The notes under the pieces are model-generated. The model did no database searches. It saw nothing but the letters and a program-made list of their open reading frames with translations, and was not told the DNA's origin. A DNA stretch of 64,000 bases, taken from the NCBI GenBank assembly GCA_011033025.1, contig WFMF01000444.1, forward strand, positions 1 through 64,000. Reading direction: 5' to 3'. The position numbers and the translations under genes were made by a program. This stretch comes from Beroe forskalii (lineage: Eukaryota; Ctenophora; Nuda; Beroida; Beroidae). Positions 28,784 to 42,365 of this stretch are shown piece by piece. Numbering within the stretch: the stretch's first letter is position 1; every line of letters begins with the position of its first letter.

Positions 28784-31459
28784 ATGGGTAATATTGTTAC
28801 TGTTGGACCACACGAGTGTTGCATTGTTTCGGTAAGCTCTATATAGTTTTCTCATCTTATCTGACCTGCACTTAAATTTCTTTGATTTCCTTGTCTGAAA
28901 CAACCATGAATTTCTTAGTTTTTAAGATGCATTACATCTTGATGACCCAACTCTCGCCCACCTTTAACCCTCTCTTTCCGGTGGGTGTTGCGGCACGCAG
29001 GGTAAGAGCTATGTGATCGGAGGCTGGGCCTGGGCATGGTGGTGTGTCTCCCAAGTTGACAAGTAAGTGATATGAGATATCTTATTCCTATAAGAATAAG
29101 TAGGATTCGAACTTAATTCGACTCAATGACTGAGCAACAATCTTACATACATACATACATTTTAAGAATTCGTCCATTAATCCTGGTATCCCTGGTATAT
29201 CCCTTCTTGGGTTCTTTGTAACATATCAACACACACACATTTCAGGATATCTCTACGTGTTATCACGCTGTCTCCTACCATCAGTAGCGTAGAAACTAAG
29301 GAAGGTGTGGCAGTCACCTGTTCCGGGGTTGCTCAGGTAATTTATCATTTGTACAGTCGTAGTAAATGATTGGAATTTGGTGAAGGATTCGTAATGTTAT
29401 CATCTACACAGTAGTTTGTAAATCATTGGAGTTTGGTGTAGAATTTGTTTATTTGACTGGCCTCGGGATCTAACAGCTTTGTTTTTGGCAGTGAAATAGT
29501 AAAATTGGTTCTGTAAGTACAGTAGGATATAAAGAGTAATGAAACTCTAGCCCTAAGTTATCGATATCCAATGATTTACCATTCTCAACCATGATAATGA
29601 CGTCATTAATTATGACGGTTTCACTCAACACTCTAGATCATGATACTTTTCTCTCAACTTCATAATGTTTCAGGTGTGTGTGATGAAGGAGCCGTCCATG
29701 TTGGAGTTTGCTGCTGAGCAGTTTGTTGGGAAATCTCAACAAGACGTGGAGGAAATTATTCTACAAACGATCGAGGGTCATTTCAGAGCTATCCTAGGTA
29801 GGTCAAGTCACTGATGGTTCATTTTACATGTGAAGGGTTCTTAGATATCGGCTTTTGGAGGGATTTGCTAAGGCGCGGGCCCTAAGAAAGAATATTAGGA
29901 CGTTGGATAGCATGATCCTATTTGCTGATTCGATGCTGATTTCAGGTACGATGACGGTGGAGGAGATCTATTCGGACCGGGAGGGTTTTGCGAAGAACGT
30001 GCGAGGTATTGCGGGTCCTGATGTGTCCAAGATGGGAATTCGAATCATCAGTTTCGTCATCCAGAACATCACTGATAACGTACGTTGTGTTGATAAGACT
30101 TTGTGTAGAAAAGACTTTGGATTGTCTTAGATTGTAAGCATTCTTTGTGATAGCCTTATATGCCGTGTATAGTACTGCATATAAACGGTAGTGTCAAAAT
30201 ATCTCTTCCTTTCCCGTTGTACTGAGACAGGACCGAAAAATTATACATCCTTTAGCCTTCAATTTCAACTAAGTTCTTATTTGAAAAGTGATTGTATACC
30301 CCCCACTGCCTCACTCCCCATTGCTTTCTCCCCGTCATTCATACATCCTCAGGTGGATTATCTGAAATCTCTCGGAGTGAAGCGGGCTGCGGAGGTGTCA
30401 AAGGACGCCGATGTGGGAGTTGCCAAGTCAAAAGGCGGAATCCGATATCAAGGTAAATTAATAGATTTATCAATTTGTCAATTTATAAATCGCGAACTGA
30501 ACTGTAAAAATATTTTCGATAGTCCTAGGAGTTTTGAACTTTTCAGTTTGCGCTATGTCAAACCCGTTGAGCTCAGAAAGAAAACGCATGGACGCGACTT
30601 AAAACGTGGTGTGGAGAAAATGGACTTCTTTGTTAACTCCATATCAGAGGGTTTACGAAGTAAAACGGTGATATAAACACCTGCTTTTCTCAGACAGCAC
30701 AAGCTGAGCGAGAGCACATGGAAGCTAAGTACAACTGTGATGCTATGGTGGCTGATAACAAGAGGGCTTACGAGTTGAAGCAGGCAGAGTTTACTCAGGA
30801 GGTCAACAAGAGCAAGGCTGAGGCTGAACTGGCTTACGAGCTCCAAGCAGCCAGGGTAAGCGTTATCTGTGAAGAGCTTTTGTGATGCTTTTAGATAAAA
30901 CTAATTGTTGTTGTACATAATTTAGGTTTATTCGAGTTGAATTTGCAGCTTTTATTTAGTTTCCAATGAGATTTTAAAATGATCGTCATACGATTTCCTG
31001 ACAGAATTATGTTCAACAACTCCTTCTTTTCCTAGGAAAACCAGGCTATCAAGGAGGAGAAGATGCAGATTGAGGTGGTTGAGAGAAGGAAACAGATCGA
31101 CATCGAGGAACAAGAGGTTTTGAGAGGGTCCTTAATAATCTTTTAGTTAGATCCTAACTTAGAGAGTTTTGAGTTGTTTTCATGAAGATAAGATACGTGG
31201 AAAGGTTTGAAGATCATAATTTAGTAATTTGAGGTGAGTTTAATTCTGTTTCATCCCAGGATTAATCTAGATCTTATTTCAGTAATCTTAATTTGTGATT
31301 GGCATTGTTTCCCTTTGCCAGGTTTTGAGGAAGGAGAAAGAACTGGAATGTATCAAGAAGATACCAGCCGAGGCAGAGTCCACTAAAGTGATGATCATCG
31401 CTGAGGCACAGAAGACCAAGACGCTTGCCGTTGCCAATGCTGATGCTTCTTCAATCAAG
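28784..31459 (+). CDS. FLOT2: flotillin-2 (reggie-1), 5' nine exons; 3' end not found
   Basis: Exons 28784-28831, 29001-29062, 29246-29336, 29674-29797, 29946-30079, 30353-30452, 30698-30855, 31036-31116 and 31322-31459 join in frame to 312 residues. The protein starts MGNIVTVGP and has the flotillin GGWAWAWWC segment, the SPFH/PHB domain (TKEGVAVTCSGVAQ; EGFAKNVRGIAGPDVSKMGI) and the start of the Glu/Ala/Lys coiled-coil flotillin domain (AELAYELQAAR). Flotillins scaffold membrane microdomains at the cytosolic face of plasma membrane and endosomes. Gly2 (myristoylation) is kept, but the usual Cys4 is Ile; Cys12-Cys13 could serve for palmitoylation. The last about 110 residues expected for the family are not found downstream in the window, though exon 9 ends in a good donor (AAG|GTAGGT). 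Intron 8 is flanked by a 10-bp direct repeat. Confidence 0.9.
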
Positions 31460-34400
31460 GTAGGTTTTCCTACTGTTACCAGGGCAACTATACCAGGGTT
31501 ACCATGGCAACTGCGCATTGGTTATTACGGCAATTGGTACTATGACAAGTTTTTTTTGTTTGTTTTATGTTCTGTGACTTTGTTGTGAGTCCTTCATGGA
31601 GTTGTTACTATGACAAAGATATCCCATTGTTGATGATAATTACTATATCTAATCATAATAAACCACTTATAGTGTGTTATGTTAACAACTTTGAATAAGA
31701 TTTAACGATGTTATAGCAGATTCGTATTACCAATTGAGGTACTTATCCAGCGAACAATGAACATCTCTCCCCCTATTCGAAGCTTTGATCTCGCCAAAGT
31801 TACAGCTCCTATGAAAATCAGACTTTTTCTTGATTAAGGATTGAGATCTTGGAGGGTGGGTATCCTTACAATATAATATCAAAATCATTGAATATAAATT
31901 CAATATCACTTAAACTCTTTCAAAATAAACCTTCCTTTTTTTCTTTTTTAAAACATTCGAGTCCATATTGTTCATAGTCCCTTAAACATCAATGATTATG
32001 ACTCAGGTGAGTCTAAGTAGATTACGTCTTTGTTTGAAACACGATAATTCTTCGTCTATTTTTTCTCGTTTCCCGCATTCTTCAGCGAGGTGTCCTATCT
32101 CATGCCAGTATGATATGCAGTATTAGTTTCTTCCGTCTCAGTGGAAATTGAAGTTGTTGGGATGAATCTTCCTCTTGGTGTTTGGAGGTTATGTTTGTTA
32201 AATGCTGACTTAAAGGAGTGTTAGTACCGCGCCGTGGTTCAAGCAAATCGCGTTCTCATATCGTCAAATTTAAACTTATCCATGATATGTTATTACTCTT
32301 AATTTCTTGCTTTCTAGAAAGGCTAGCTTTATTAAATTGTGGGAAAGTACGATCAATCATGAGTAGGCATGATTTATTATACTATCGTAGTACATCGTTT
32401 GAGTTCGTGGTAGGCTCTCCACTTTGCTGTCAATTTGGCAATATACATGGGTTAAGAGTGTGGGCTGAGTGAGAGATGAAGATATCTTAAGCCGGATTAT
32501 TTTTGGTATAATTTTAACTCTCTGCACATATTCCTTAGACCGTGGAGATGCGATCTAAATTAGTAGATTTTTATTGCCAATGGAGGTATTAATCCAGCGA
32601 ACGAAGTGGTGTTGTAGCGAGTCAATCAATGGAGATATTGTTTGGTAAAATCAGTGTACACGAGTTCTGATCCCTTCTTAATAAACATGCGCATCAGGAG
32701 GTATATATTATGTGTATGCTGGCCCGGGCTATAATTGATTCAACATAATTCAAGTTACTTTTATTACAACCAATATAAAAGCCTGTGTGATTCAAGATGA
32801 TAAAGCGATAAATTGTAGCATAGATGATAGGTTACGGATATATTCTGGGGAAGAGCTTGCAAAATATCGCCTGATTCTCCCCCTGATGATTCTAGGAGCA
32901 GTGGCACACACACACAATACAGTCAACACCTTTAAATAGGGCCCTCAATATTACAAGTTCGTCTAGTAGACTACAAAGCTTGTTAAGCCGGTGTCAAGTA
33001 GCTCGGAGAGCTGAGCAGTTTAGGTGCTGATTTTCCAAAGTCACGGGTCCAACGGGTTCTAATTGGTCTGATCTAACCCCGTTGGAAACAACCCGGAACT
33101 TCGGTTCAATTTATGGCTATGCCGATTCAATTTATGGCTATGCTAAAGGTTTAATTTGGAAAGTAGAGCTGGAAACTGGAATTTATAGAATTCCGTCAAA
33201 TTTTGATCTGGGAACACCACCCATACCTAGGTGAATAAAAAAAATGAATAATACAATTTATTAATGATTACAATATAAATTTTTCATATCTTCCGACCTT
33301 CAATGATTAATGCATTGATAAAGTTAAATTGCATAATTGCAGATACCCATAACGTCTTAACTGAATAATGTGATGCAATGATAGCCGAATAGAAGGGGAC
33401 GAAATTAAGTGACTGGGGGGAGCAATAGCTCGAGGAGCTAGTAAGCACTCACACCAGTGAGTGACTTATTGCATAAACTTGCGAACGGGCAGTGGGTGTA
33501 CTTAGTCTTTTAACGTATACAGAAAAATGAGATACTTACAGAAACCCGCCACCATCGCTACATATTGCCAAACTTAACTTACTATATTATCTTTTTTACT
33601 CTTAATTAGTTTTTACGGAGTTACAGGCTGAAATGCCCATCTCAAAGCTCTTCGGATTTCTTTTCTGTGATCTTTATTATTTTTTCAAATTCAATAAGAT
33701 TTAAACAGAGTATACAATTTTAAACCATTAAAAAGTCCATCAGCTAGAGGAGCACTTTTGCTGGTGAGCTGATTGTTGATGGAACAGAGTTTATGAAGTA
33801 TTGCTGATGTTAACGACCGGTGTCGTCCCTTAATTAATGTGTCTTCCAAGATATTTTTTCGTCATATCTGAAATGATCATTGGAATTTTCGCGGACTTTG
33901 CGAATGATCGTTTAACTAAAGAACTAACAGGAGATTGTAGCCACTTTGTCAATTTTTGGTGGCAAGTAGTTCAGTTTGAAACTGAAGCACAGGTCCAATA
34001 ATTCCATTCTCACTGTTCCATTATTCAATGGGAACAGTGGGTGCATAGCCGAAATTTTGTTTCCAGTGAATCCAGTGAATCCTCTTCTCGTGGCTCTGCC
34101 GCCCATCTTTGAAACCAATCGAAACCATCGTATATTTTTTCTTATCTTCTGGAATTTGGGTCAGAATGTCTGTCACTGTATTCATGACTTTGTAGGCACA
34201 TACATTGGCTCTTACTGGTTCTTGATACCTTATCCGTTTGAGAACAGACTATGAGATCTTGATTGCCAACTACTCACAGTTCAGAAGTGCTGTATCAATC
34301 CATGTCTCCTGTGATTTTAGTATCCGAGTATTTAGCACTTGCTATGGCTTTCATTCGATGAATCAGTGCGCAGCTGAAGATGGTATAGAAATCTCCAATG

Positions 34401-34469
34401 GAATCATTGAACAGGCTGAAGGAAAAGTGATGTTCATGCAAAAGCATAACCACTTGCAGTTTCTTTGTT
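31460..34469. other. sequence downstream of flotillin exon 9, no gene recognised
   Basis: No flotillin exon or other coding region seen. Around 32985-33060 (TAGCTCGGAGAGCTGAGC...CACGGGTCCAAC) there is a faint tRNA-like pattern that might be a SINE head. A hairpin GAGCAATAGCTC lies near 33420. Confidence 0.4.
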
Positions 34470-36480
34470 TCTACGCCTTAGTCAACATTTCTTGTTTTCC
34501 GCAAACACTCTATATCCTTATGGTGAACAGCTCCGTGCTTACCCTCCTTTCAACCCAAAATTCTTTCTTATTCCATAGTATTTTTGAGGTAAGTTGTGGA
34601 GGATTGTAGTTTATCGATACTCGTCTCAAGAGGGGGACTTGGGTACTCCTGTTTAGTTACCTAACATACTCACATTTCCCGTATACTTACCTTCTAGTCC
34701 CTTCGATGAATCAGTGCGCATGTGAAGATGGTGTAATTACCTTCTAGCATATCACATAATTTCCCGTATACTTACCTTCTAGTCCTTCAGCTAGTGGAGC
34801 ACTTTTTTGCTTTTCTATTACAATTCTCGATTCTTGTGAGGACATTTATTTTGAAGAGACAGAGGGAGTTGAATCTATTTACTCCATGCTGGAAAACTGG
34901 TGATGCATTACTGATTTAACGACCCGTGTTTAACAATCACTCTGTCCTTCAACTTGGTTCATTTCAATAGATCAGTATTAGGTTAGTCTCATTTTCTTAA
35001 AATAACCTACTTAATAACATTTTGATGCGAACTGTAAGATCCTGTTACCACTCCTCAAGAGATAGAAATAGAAGTCTCAGAGGACAAAAAGCTGAAAAAC
35101 AGGGAAATGCAGTTATTCTTTAAACAGAAATACGTCATGTAAATAGTATCTCATTTTAAAAATTAAAAGTATTTCTTCTTAAAAGAATCAGATTCTTCTT
35201 AAAAGAAGAAATCAGATTCTTTCCGTCTACATTGGTCCTCACTGTGGTAGTATGATGTTCCCAATGGCAATATGCAAATCTAACCGACGCATTCGCCTTG
35301 TGGGGTTTAGTTATACGCTCAACTCTGCTGGACAAGGCCTCCAGTTGGGATGTAAGGGCCTCTACTTGCTTCTTTAGACCTTTTAGGTCAATAGGTCAAC
35401 TTCCGGTTCGCAAGTAACCACCCTTTTTGGGCATTTTTTGACTGCACAGCTTTCTTCTTAAGCTTGTGCAGCTTCGTCAGTTTTTATACGGTACTTCCTC
35501 TTAGAGGATTTGTTCCTACTCCTTAGTCAACATTTCTTGTTTTCTGCAAACACTCAATACCCTCACGGTGAACAGCTCCGTGCTTACCCTCCTTTCAACC
35601 CAAAATTCTTTCTTATTCCATAGTATTTTTGAGGTAAGTTGTGGAGGATTGCTGTCTCAAGAGGGGCACTTGGGTATACTAACCTTCTATCGTCCCTCAG
35701 CTAGTGGAGCAATTTTTGCTTTTCTATTCCAATTCTCGATTCTTGTGAGGACATTTCTTTTGGAGAGACAGAGGGAGATGATGAGATGAATCTATTTACT
35801 TCCTGCTGGAGAACTGGTGAAGCATTACTGATTTAACGACCCGTGTTTTACAATCACTATCTCCTCCAACATGGTTCGTTTCAATAGATCAGTATTATTT
35901 TAGTCTCATTTTGTTGAAGTTACCTACTTAACATTTTGGCGCAAACTGTAGTCCATCCTGTTACTACACCTCAAGAGATAGAAATAGAAGGCTCAGAGGA
36001 CAACAAAACTGAACAACAGGGAAGTGCAGTTATTATTTAAACAAGAATACGTCATGTAAAATAGTGTCTCATTTTAAAAATTGAAAGTATTTCTTCTTAA
36101 AAGAATCAGATTCTTCTTAAAAGAAGAAATCAGATTCTTTCCGTCTACATTGGTCCTCACTGTGATAGTATGATGTTCCCAATGGCAATAAGCACATCCA
36201 ACAGGCGCATTCGCCTTGTGGGGTTGAGCTATACGCTCAACTCTGCTGGACAAGGCCTCTGTTGGGATGTAAGGGCCTCTACTTGACTTTTTAGACCTTT
36301 TAGGTCAACTTCCGGTTCGCAAATAACCACCCTTTTTGGGAATTTTTGACTGCACAGCTTTCTTCTTAAGCTTGTGTAGCTTCGTCAGTTTCTAACGGTA
36401 CTTCCTCTTAGAGGATTTGTCATCAGAGGAGCTTGAGGAGTCATAAGTAGAAGATGACGAGGGGCTGGGGTCTATCTTCA
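34470..36480. repeat. about 1-kb diverged tandem repeat (two units plus remnants)
   Basis: CTTAGTCAACATTTCTTGTT begins units near 34478, 35522 and 36747. The sequence after each is collinear: TCAACCCAAAATTCTTTCTT, then ATTTTTGAGGTAAGTTGTGG, then AAGAGATAGAAATAGAAG, then CAGATTCTTTCCGTCTACAT. On the minus strand 36270-36470 reads as Ser/Asp/Lys-rich low-complexity codons (DSSSSSDDKSSKRKYR), interrupted by stops. Probably the decayed coding part of a mobile element. Confidence 0.6.
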
Positions 36481-39055
36481 TCTGTGTAGGGGAACACTGT
36501 TATTATCATTATGGCTAAGCTGTGTTGTGTTCCCCAAGTTGTATGTTCCATTAATAGGTAGGAAATTTTGAAAAGTGTTATGGTACATATTATTGCAATA
36601 TATAATTTGAACCTTTGAAATAAAAAAAAGGTTGGTACCGTCACTGTCACGATTTCGGTACTAGCTCAGTAGCTTGTGACACAGTACGATATAGAGACGC
36701 TGTATTTAAAAAGCATAAACACATGCATGTTCTTTATTCCTACGCCTTAGTCAACATTTCTTGTTTTCCGCAAACACCCAATATCCTCCGTGCTTACAGC
36801 TCCGTGCTTACCCTGTACTCCTTTCAACCAAAGTTCTTTCATATTCCACAGTATTTGAAGCGGAGGATTGCAGTTTATCGATGCTAGTCTCAAGTTGGGC
36901 ACTTCCTACTCATTTATAGTTACCTTCTAACATACCAACATTCCGAAACCTCACAAAACCTCATATCGCTTTCAATTCGATTAGTGGAGTCTTATCGAAT
37001 CTTATCAGTGAAATCTTACCGAATCTTATCAACAGAATCTTCTCTTATCACCTTATCAGTTACATCTCTTCTGGAGTAACAGAGGGAGATCATGAGTTGG
37101 TATAATGACTCCTTAACTTGTTGGGCAGCTGGTATAAAGTTACTGATTAATAACTGTTAAAGCCATGTTTCTGAGATCCTCATTATCAACCCTATCAAAT
37201 ACTTATTATATTATTTTAATCTTTTGGCTACGGTGCGCACCGGTGCTCTTTCATAGATTTGTTAAAGGTATGACCTTTGATCACGAAATCGTGCTCTATT
37301 ATGGCCTCATTTGCAATAGCATAAACACTTGCATTTTCTTTATTACTACATTGCTTGTTTTCAGCAAACAACCAATAATCAATATCCTTATGATGAACAG
37401 TTCCGTGCTTACCCTGTTCTTACCCTATTTCTACGTTATTTCTTCATTGTGGACTTTAATACCTGTGCACGAACTTCTTTGAGTGCGGTGAAGTCTCGCG
37501 GCTGTGCTTCTCCCAGTTTTTGAATAAAGCGTGGTCCGACTCATCGATGGGTCCTTCTTGTCTGAATATCATGTTTAGCTGGCCCTTTCCATGGATCTAT
37601 AGTATGTGAATTACTAAATTCATATGTTATTTCTCATTTAAGGCTTACGCTGATTCTTACGCGAATTCTTTTGGAATATTTCTTGAATTCTTTTGGCATC
37701 ATTGCTTCTTGCAGTGTCACGCCCACCATCCGATCAAGGAAAAAAATCTTTCAACAAGACATCAATTAAACTAAATGTTAGTTACTAAATTTATTTCTCA
37801 TTTAAAACTTACGGTGATTCTGCTTGGGTAGCCCACTTTCTTTTGGGCGAGTTCTTCTCAATTTGTCACCAGATTTTTTCACTTTGATCTCTTCCTATCC
37901 TGTATTGCCTTCTGTTGTTTTGAATATAAATTCTCATTGACTCAAAAGCCTGACTCAGCCAGGCTTTCGAAGTATGGTCAGATCCCATCTTGGTCACCAA
38001 GATGGACTTTCGTTTCCAACAAAGCCATTTGGTTTCAATGATTTTATAATCTCGATTCTCATTGACTCGTTGCTAGAATTACGAATTTGCGATGCATGGT
38101 ATACATCGAGGCTGTAAAAATAAGGCAAAATCTCAGCTAGTTTAACTGATAGCCACCGATGTTTAACGATATAACTTGGATCACTGTGTCCTCCGATATG
38201 GTTTATTTCACTTGACCCATAATTTCTAAATTTCTACGTTACTACTTCATTGTGGACTATACTCTGCGTATTTTAAATTGGTGGATTGCAGGGATGTTCG
38301 ACCGCCTATCACGTGATCTCCTTGGTGTGCGATACCGACGAGACCAATCAGATGGTTCTAACTAACATTCCCAACGTCAGATACAACCATCTGATTGGTC
38401 CATTTGGTATTGCATGCAGAGGAAATCCGAGCAATCCGTCTATTCATAATCTACCAAGTATAACTGACAACTGTATCTCGGATACCATATTCCGGCTGAC
38501 AGGTACTCTTTCTTCGTACTTCTTTATACTTGTAGGCAGGTATCTAGGAGTTCCTGGGATCAAATACTGGTGTTCTCGTAGTCTGCTGGAGATATAAGAG
38601 TTCTTCAGGTCTGACACAAAGTGGTGTGACCGTCATTTTGGCTTGTGTTCTCTCCATGGAACTGCACCAGGAGAAATAGTATTCATGGTTCACAAATATT
38701 GGCATGTATACGTAGCTGGTATCCATGCAGAGTACTCCGTGTTCCTTTAACAGCATGCCATGCTCGTGCATGAATATACTCTGTCGACTGTCGTTCTGGC
38801 AGCGCTTCAGTAGGATCCGCTAGTATGGATAGAATCCACAGCACGATTAGGCTGTACATTATCTAGCCTTAAAATCATATCTAGTTCATCAAATCAGAAA
38901 ATACCTGCTACTTGCTCCAGGGCTACCATTGCTTCTAGAAAGGACCGAAGTAGATCGAAGCAACTATGACGTGTCCTCAAGCTATCCAATTATCTGCTTT
39001 ATCTCGGGTATACAGCCATAAGACACCAATGTTCTTGGTGACAGATAGGGATCAT
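36481..39055. other. repeat-rich DNA without recognised gene
   Basis: It contains a diverged third unit of the preceding repeat (36720-37400) and an open stretch at 38286-38597 of unknown nature. The latter holds a perfect 15-bp inverted repeat, ACCAATCAGATGGTT / AACCATCTGATTGGT, at about 38341-38400. Confidence 0.4.
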
Positions 39056-39639
39056 GATTAGTCTGGAGGAAAATGGACTCTTTTTAACCCACGGGAGGAT
39101 TCTGTCAAAGCCCCCGAGCTTCAGGGCACAATATAAAAGAATGAACTCAAGACTGTAATCCCTGATTTCTCTGCTCGATGGTCTTTAGGTAAAAATCCAG
39201 TACGGTATCGTTAATTTGCTTATCTGGTAGTGGTGTCTCCAGGTCAGACTGCTTTTCTTTCTCTTTTCTTGTGTAGGACATGGGTTACATTGCTTGGGAT
39301 AGAGTGGATTAGTGAATGATGTTATGCACTGTAAAGCTGTAAGTTACAAGGAATTCTAATATATATGAATTAATGTCCTAAAATCTCATTTTTGTCAATG
39401 TAATTCACATTCAGTGTTGATAAATAATAAATAGTTAAAAATTGGAGCTATGGAAACGAATAAAACGCCGTGTTAAATCATGAATTTGTTTTCTCAAAAA
39501 AATGCCAGAACTTTCTCCAAAAATCAAGAATATTTTGTTGCATACAGTATGTATAAATCTCAAATACGTTTTTTATGTAGACTAATAGTTAATATCAGTT
39601 TAAACATATAATGATTAAAAACATATAATAATTAAAAAC

Positions 39640-40020
39640 GGTTCTTCTCGTCCAGAAACTTCTTGGCGAAGTCTTTATGTAGGTGGAACAGTGCATAACG
39701 CATAACGGCCAGCCTGCAGTTATGTTCCTTCCAATCTTTGGAGGATGGAGCTGTCTCCTCCGGCAGGTCAAGCTAAGACATGAGTTTTTCTCTTTCCCAG
39801 TGATCTGGGTCCGTTCCGTCCTCGATGTGGGGGTCTGATAAGCAGGGATTCCGAAGAGCTTCTTCGGTCATTAGCAACTCCGCTGCACCTGCCTGGTTGG
39901 TTACCAGGCTCCTCTGAAGCTCACACGTTTACGGTGGGGCTTGCCGCTGAGGTGGAGCGTCAGCGAGTTAAGGGAGTTGTATGTCACGGAGCATAATTCG
40001 CATCCCAGCTGGGCTTCCAT
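39640..40020 (-). pseudogene. broken minus-strand ORF of the composite repeat (unknown family)
   Basis: Read from an ATG at 40020 it begins MEAQLGCELCSVTYNSLNSL. It is frameshifted near 39935 and has one TAG before LDLPEETAPSSKDWKEHNC, then continues RYALFHLHKDFAKKFLDEKN. The second copy at 55475-55860 keeps the frame across the first break but has stops elsewhere, so together they show a once intact protein. Family not recognised. Confidence 0.5.
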
Positions 40021-41779
40021 AATCTGAATAACATTTCATGGTGAGCTGGTAGGAGTGTCTCCAGGTCGCACTGCTTTTTTTTCTCTTATCGTTTGTAGGA
40101 AATGGGTTACATTGCGAGGGATGGAGTGGATTAGTGAATGTTAATTAACTTTGAGGGCTCAACCGAGATTCCTCATTAAAGCTCCAGTATAAACTTTTGT
40201 TTCTAGGAATTCTGGCGCTTTTCTACTTTACAATTGACTTTACTGTCATGAAGTCTCTTTATTGTTGATCTACTTAAATTTTCAATTCACATTCAGTGCT
40301 TAAAAATCACCGTTAAAGAATTTAGCTATGGAAACGAATAAAACGTCGTGTGAAACAATAGATTTATTTTCAAATTAATAGATTGATGATATTATGCGAT
40401 CCTGTACTGGTCTCCCTTTTGAAATTAAGGAATTAATTGTAATATATCATATCAAGGACTGTCAGTGAGATTACAGGACAACCATGGCCTCTCCTGACAG
40501 ATAATTATTGCGCAACTGTCATTTTCATTTCTCCATGTCGTTCATTTCCCAGTTAAGATATGATTTTCTACGGTATAATTCTGTATGTTACAGAACTTAT
40601 TATTTATTTATGCACTTTATAATACCGATCATGCAGCGGATGTCTTGAAACTCATCTAAGGCTGATTACTCGGAATTATCTTTTCTTAGCATTTACCTGC
40701 AACATCGTTCCCTCCTCATCGTAAGGATTTCGTTTTCCGCTTTTGTTCTCCATTGCTGTTCATTCTGCAGTGTTCCTTTCGCAGGGTTCCTGATAAAATG
40801 AGTAAATTGCTGTGTCGTTCAAAATAATATCAAGCGTTATAGATGTCATGTTTGTCATGTAGCGTGTATACTGGTAGAAAAGCATACAAGAAATAACTTA
40901 TTAAAGACTGTCAGTAAGATCAAGACTTCTCTTGACAGCGTTTTCCCGTCCTTTGCAGTGCAAGATTTTTCGGAACTCTTATCAACCCTTTCATAAAAAG
41001 TGGGCATTTCATTACTTCAATGAGACCGGGGTTATACTGAAAGGAGACACACTGACGAGTTTTTGGTACCCTCATCTGAACTGTACTCTCAAATGAAGTT
41101 TATTTGTACTTAGAACCCTCACTATAACCTTTTCTTAAGTCGATTGGGATTTGTTACTCATTGACTGTGGACTTCACATTGAGATCACAATAATTCAATA
41201 GATATCTGTATTGAGTGAAATATGCCAAGCATTATACTCAGTTGTCCGAAGACACACTCTATTGTCATACGTGAGCTGTAGATTTCAGCTGCTCCTCTCT
41301 CTTAGTACCCTGGAATCTGGATCACTTGGTTCTTTGGCGTGGTGTTCCCAGGAAATGAAAAAGCCACTAATTTATCTGCTGTCCCAAACTAAATGTTAAT
41401 AATAGCATCACAATTCATTATTCTCCTATATCTGACTGCTTGAAAGTAAACAATGCTAGAAAAAACGTGATAAGGGTGGTGACTTGAAAAATTCAAGAAT
41501 GATGGAGAGTTCATTATTAATACATGCTTCCATTTAGACTATTTATTTTCTTCTACTTCATTCCGCGTGACAGGTTGCATTTCCTCTCCACCAACCACGG
41601 AGTGGTTCGGTGCTTCCTTGATATTTCTGCCTTACCATTCTTCATTACACGTGAATCAGCTGAAATTTCTCCAGTGGATTCTGACCGGTTCAGACAGTAT
41701 TTATAATCATAGACTGTTGGCTTCCCAGTTAGATCACAATTATTATATGATAGATAGATGAATTGCCTTTGAGTTAAAT

Positions 41780-41890
41780 ATGTCAAGCATTGTACTCAGT
41801 AGATGCCCGAATACACATTCTATGGCCATCCTGGCTCTGCAGATCTAATCTGACAAATTTGGCAGCGTCTCTTCTTCATGCGGGGTAACT
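41780..41890 (-). pseudogene. fragment of a PIF/Harbinger-like transposase C-terminus
   Basis: On the minus strand this reads ...ICRARMAIECVFGHLLSTML, matching the R..IE..FG.L pattern that holds the third acidic residue in PIF/Harbinger (DDE_Tnp_4) nucleases. The same piece recurs near 57980-58080, 59720-59840 and 62400-62490, with weaker traces near 41215 and 44180. A stop lies just upstream, so it is a relic. Confidence 0.45.
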
Positions 41891-42029
41891 GTGTCAGTTA
41901 TTCGGATAGCTTTATATTATCCTCTACTTCTCTTTCTTCACGTTTCTTCTTTAAGGAGTAGGCTCTTTATAAAAGTGTTTCAGTAAATTTTATAAACATA
42001 TTATTATAGATAAGCATATATAACGCAGG

Positions 42030-42365
42030 TGGCAGTCCCTGTTTTCGCGGCACTGGCGGCGGAAGGGAGGCTGTTGTCCGCCTCATCTAGTGACTCCACA
42101 TCTGTGTACAGGTTGAGTTCTTATCTTTACCAAAGCTTGCCCATACCTTGCGTCCATAAGTTATGCAAAAGTCTTTACTCCAACCCCAATCAGACTCCTG
42201 TGACAGCATACATATTATCATGCTATTCAGTTTCTTCTTGTTTTCATCATTAGCAAGAAACTGAAGATCTGGCATCAAGTCATCTTCAGTAAAGTTGGAT
42301 TCAAAGCTTTCATTTGCACCACGACTTTGTCTTCTCACACCCTTGATGCTCCCTTCAAAATACAA
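42030..42365 (-). pseudogene. mobile-element protein relic (GVRRQSRGAN / ENKKKL type)
   Basis: The minus-strand ORF starts YFEGSIKGVRRQSRGANESF and continues with NFTEDDLMPDLQFLANDENK, then CITYGRKVW. This resembles a widespread family of invertebrate transposon-associated proteins in which a FL...NK..L segment precedes an EADT motif. Here VESLDEADNSL follows in frame near 42080, before the reading degrades. Copies are at 58236-58590 and 62640-62992. Family assignment is from memory of the pattern only. Confidence 0.45.

Noticed and set aside
38286..38597. 103-codon ORF as a gene
   Set aside because: It contains a perfect inverted repeat and overlaps no recognisable domain; the minus strand is equally plausible. 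Left as repeat-rich DNA.
41553..41786. Minus-strand ORF ending in KHRTTPWLVERKCNLSRGMK as a gene
   Set aside because: Lies in the composite repeat, with a diverged copy near 57740-57960. It has no recognisable domain.
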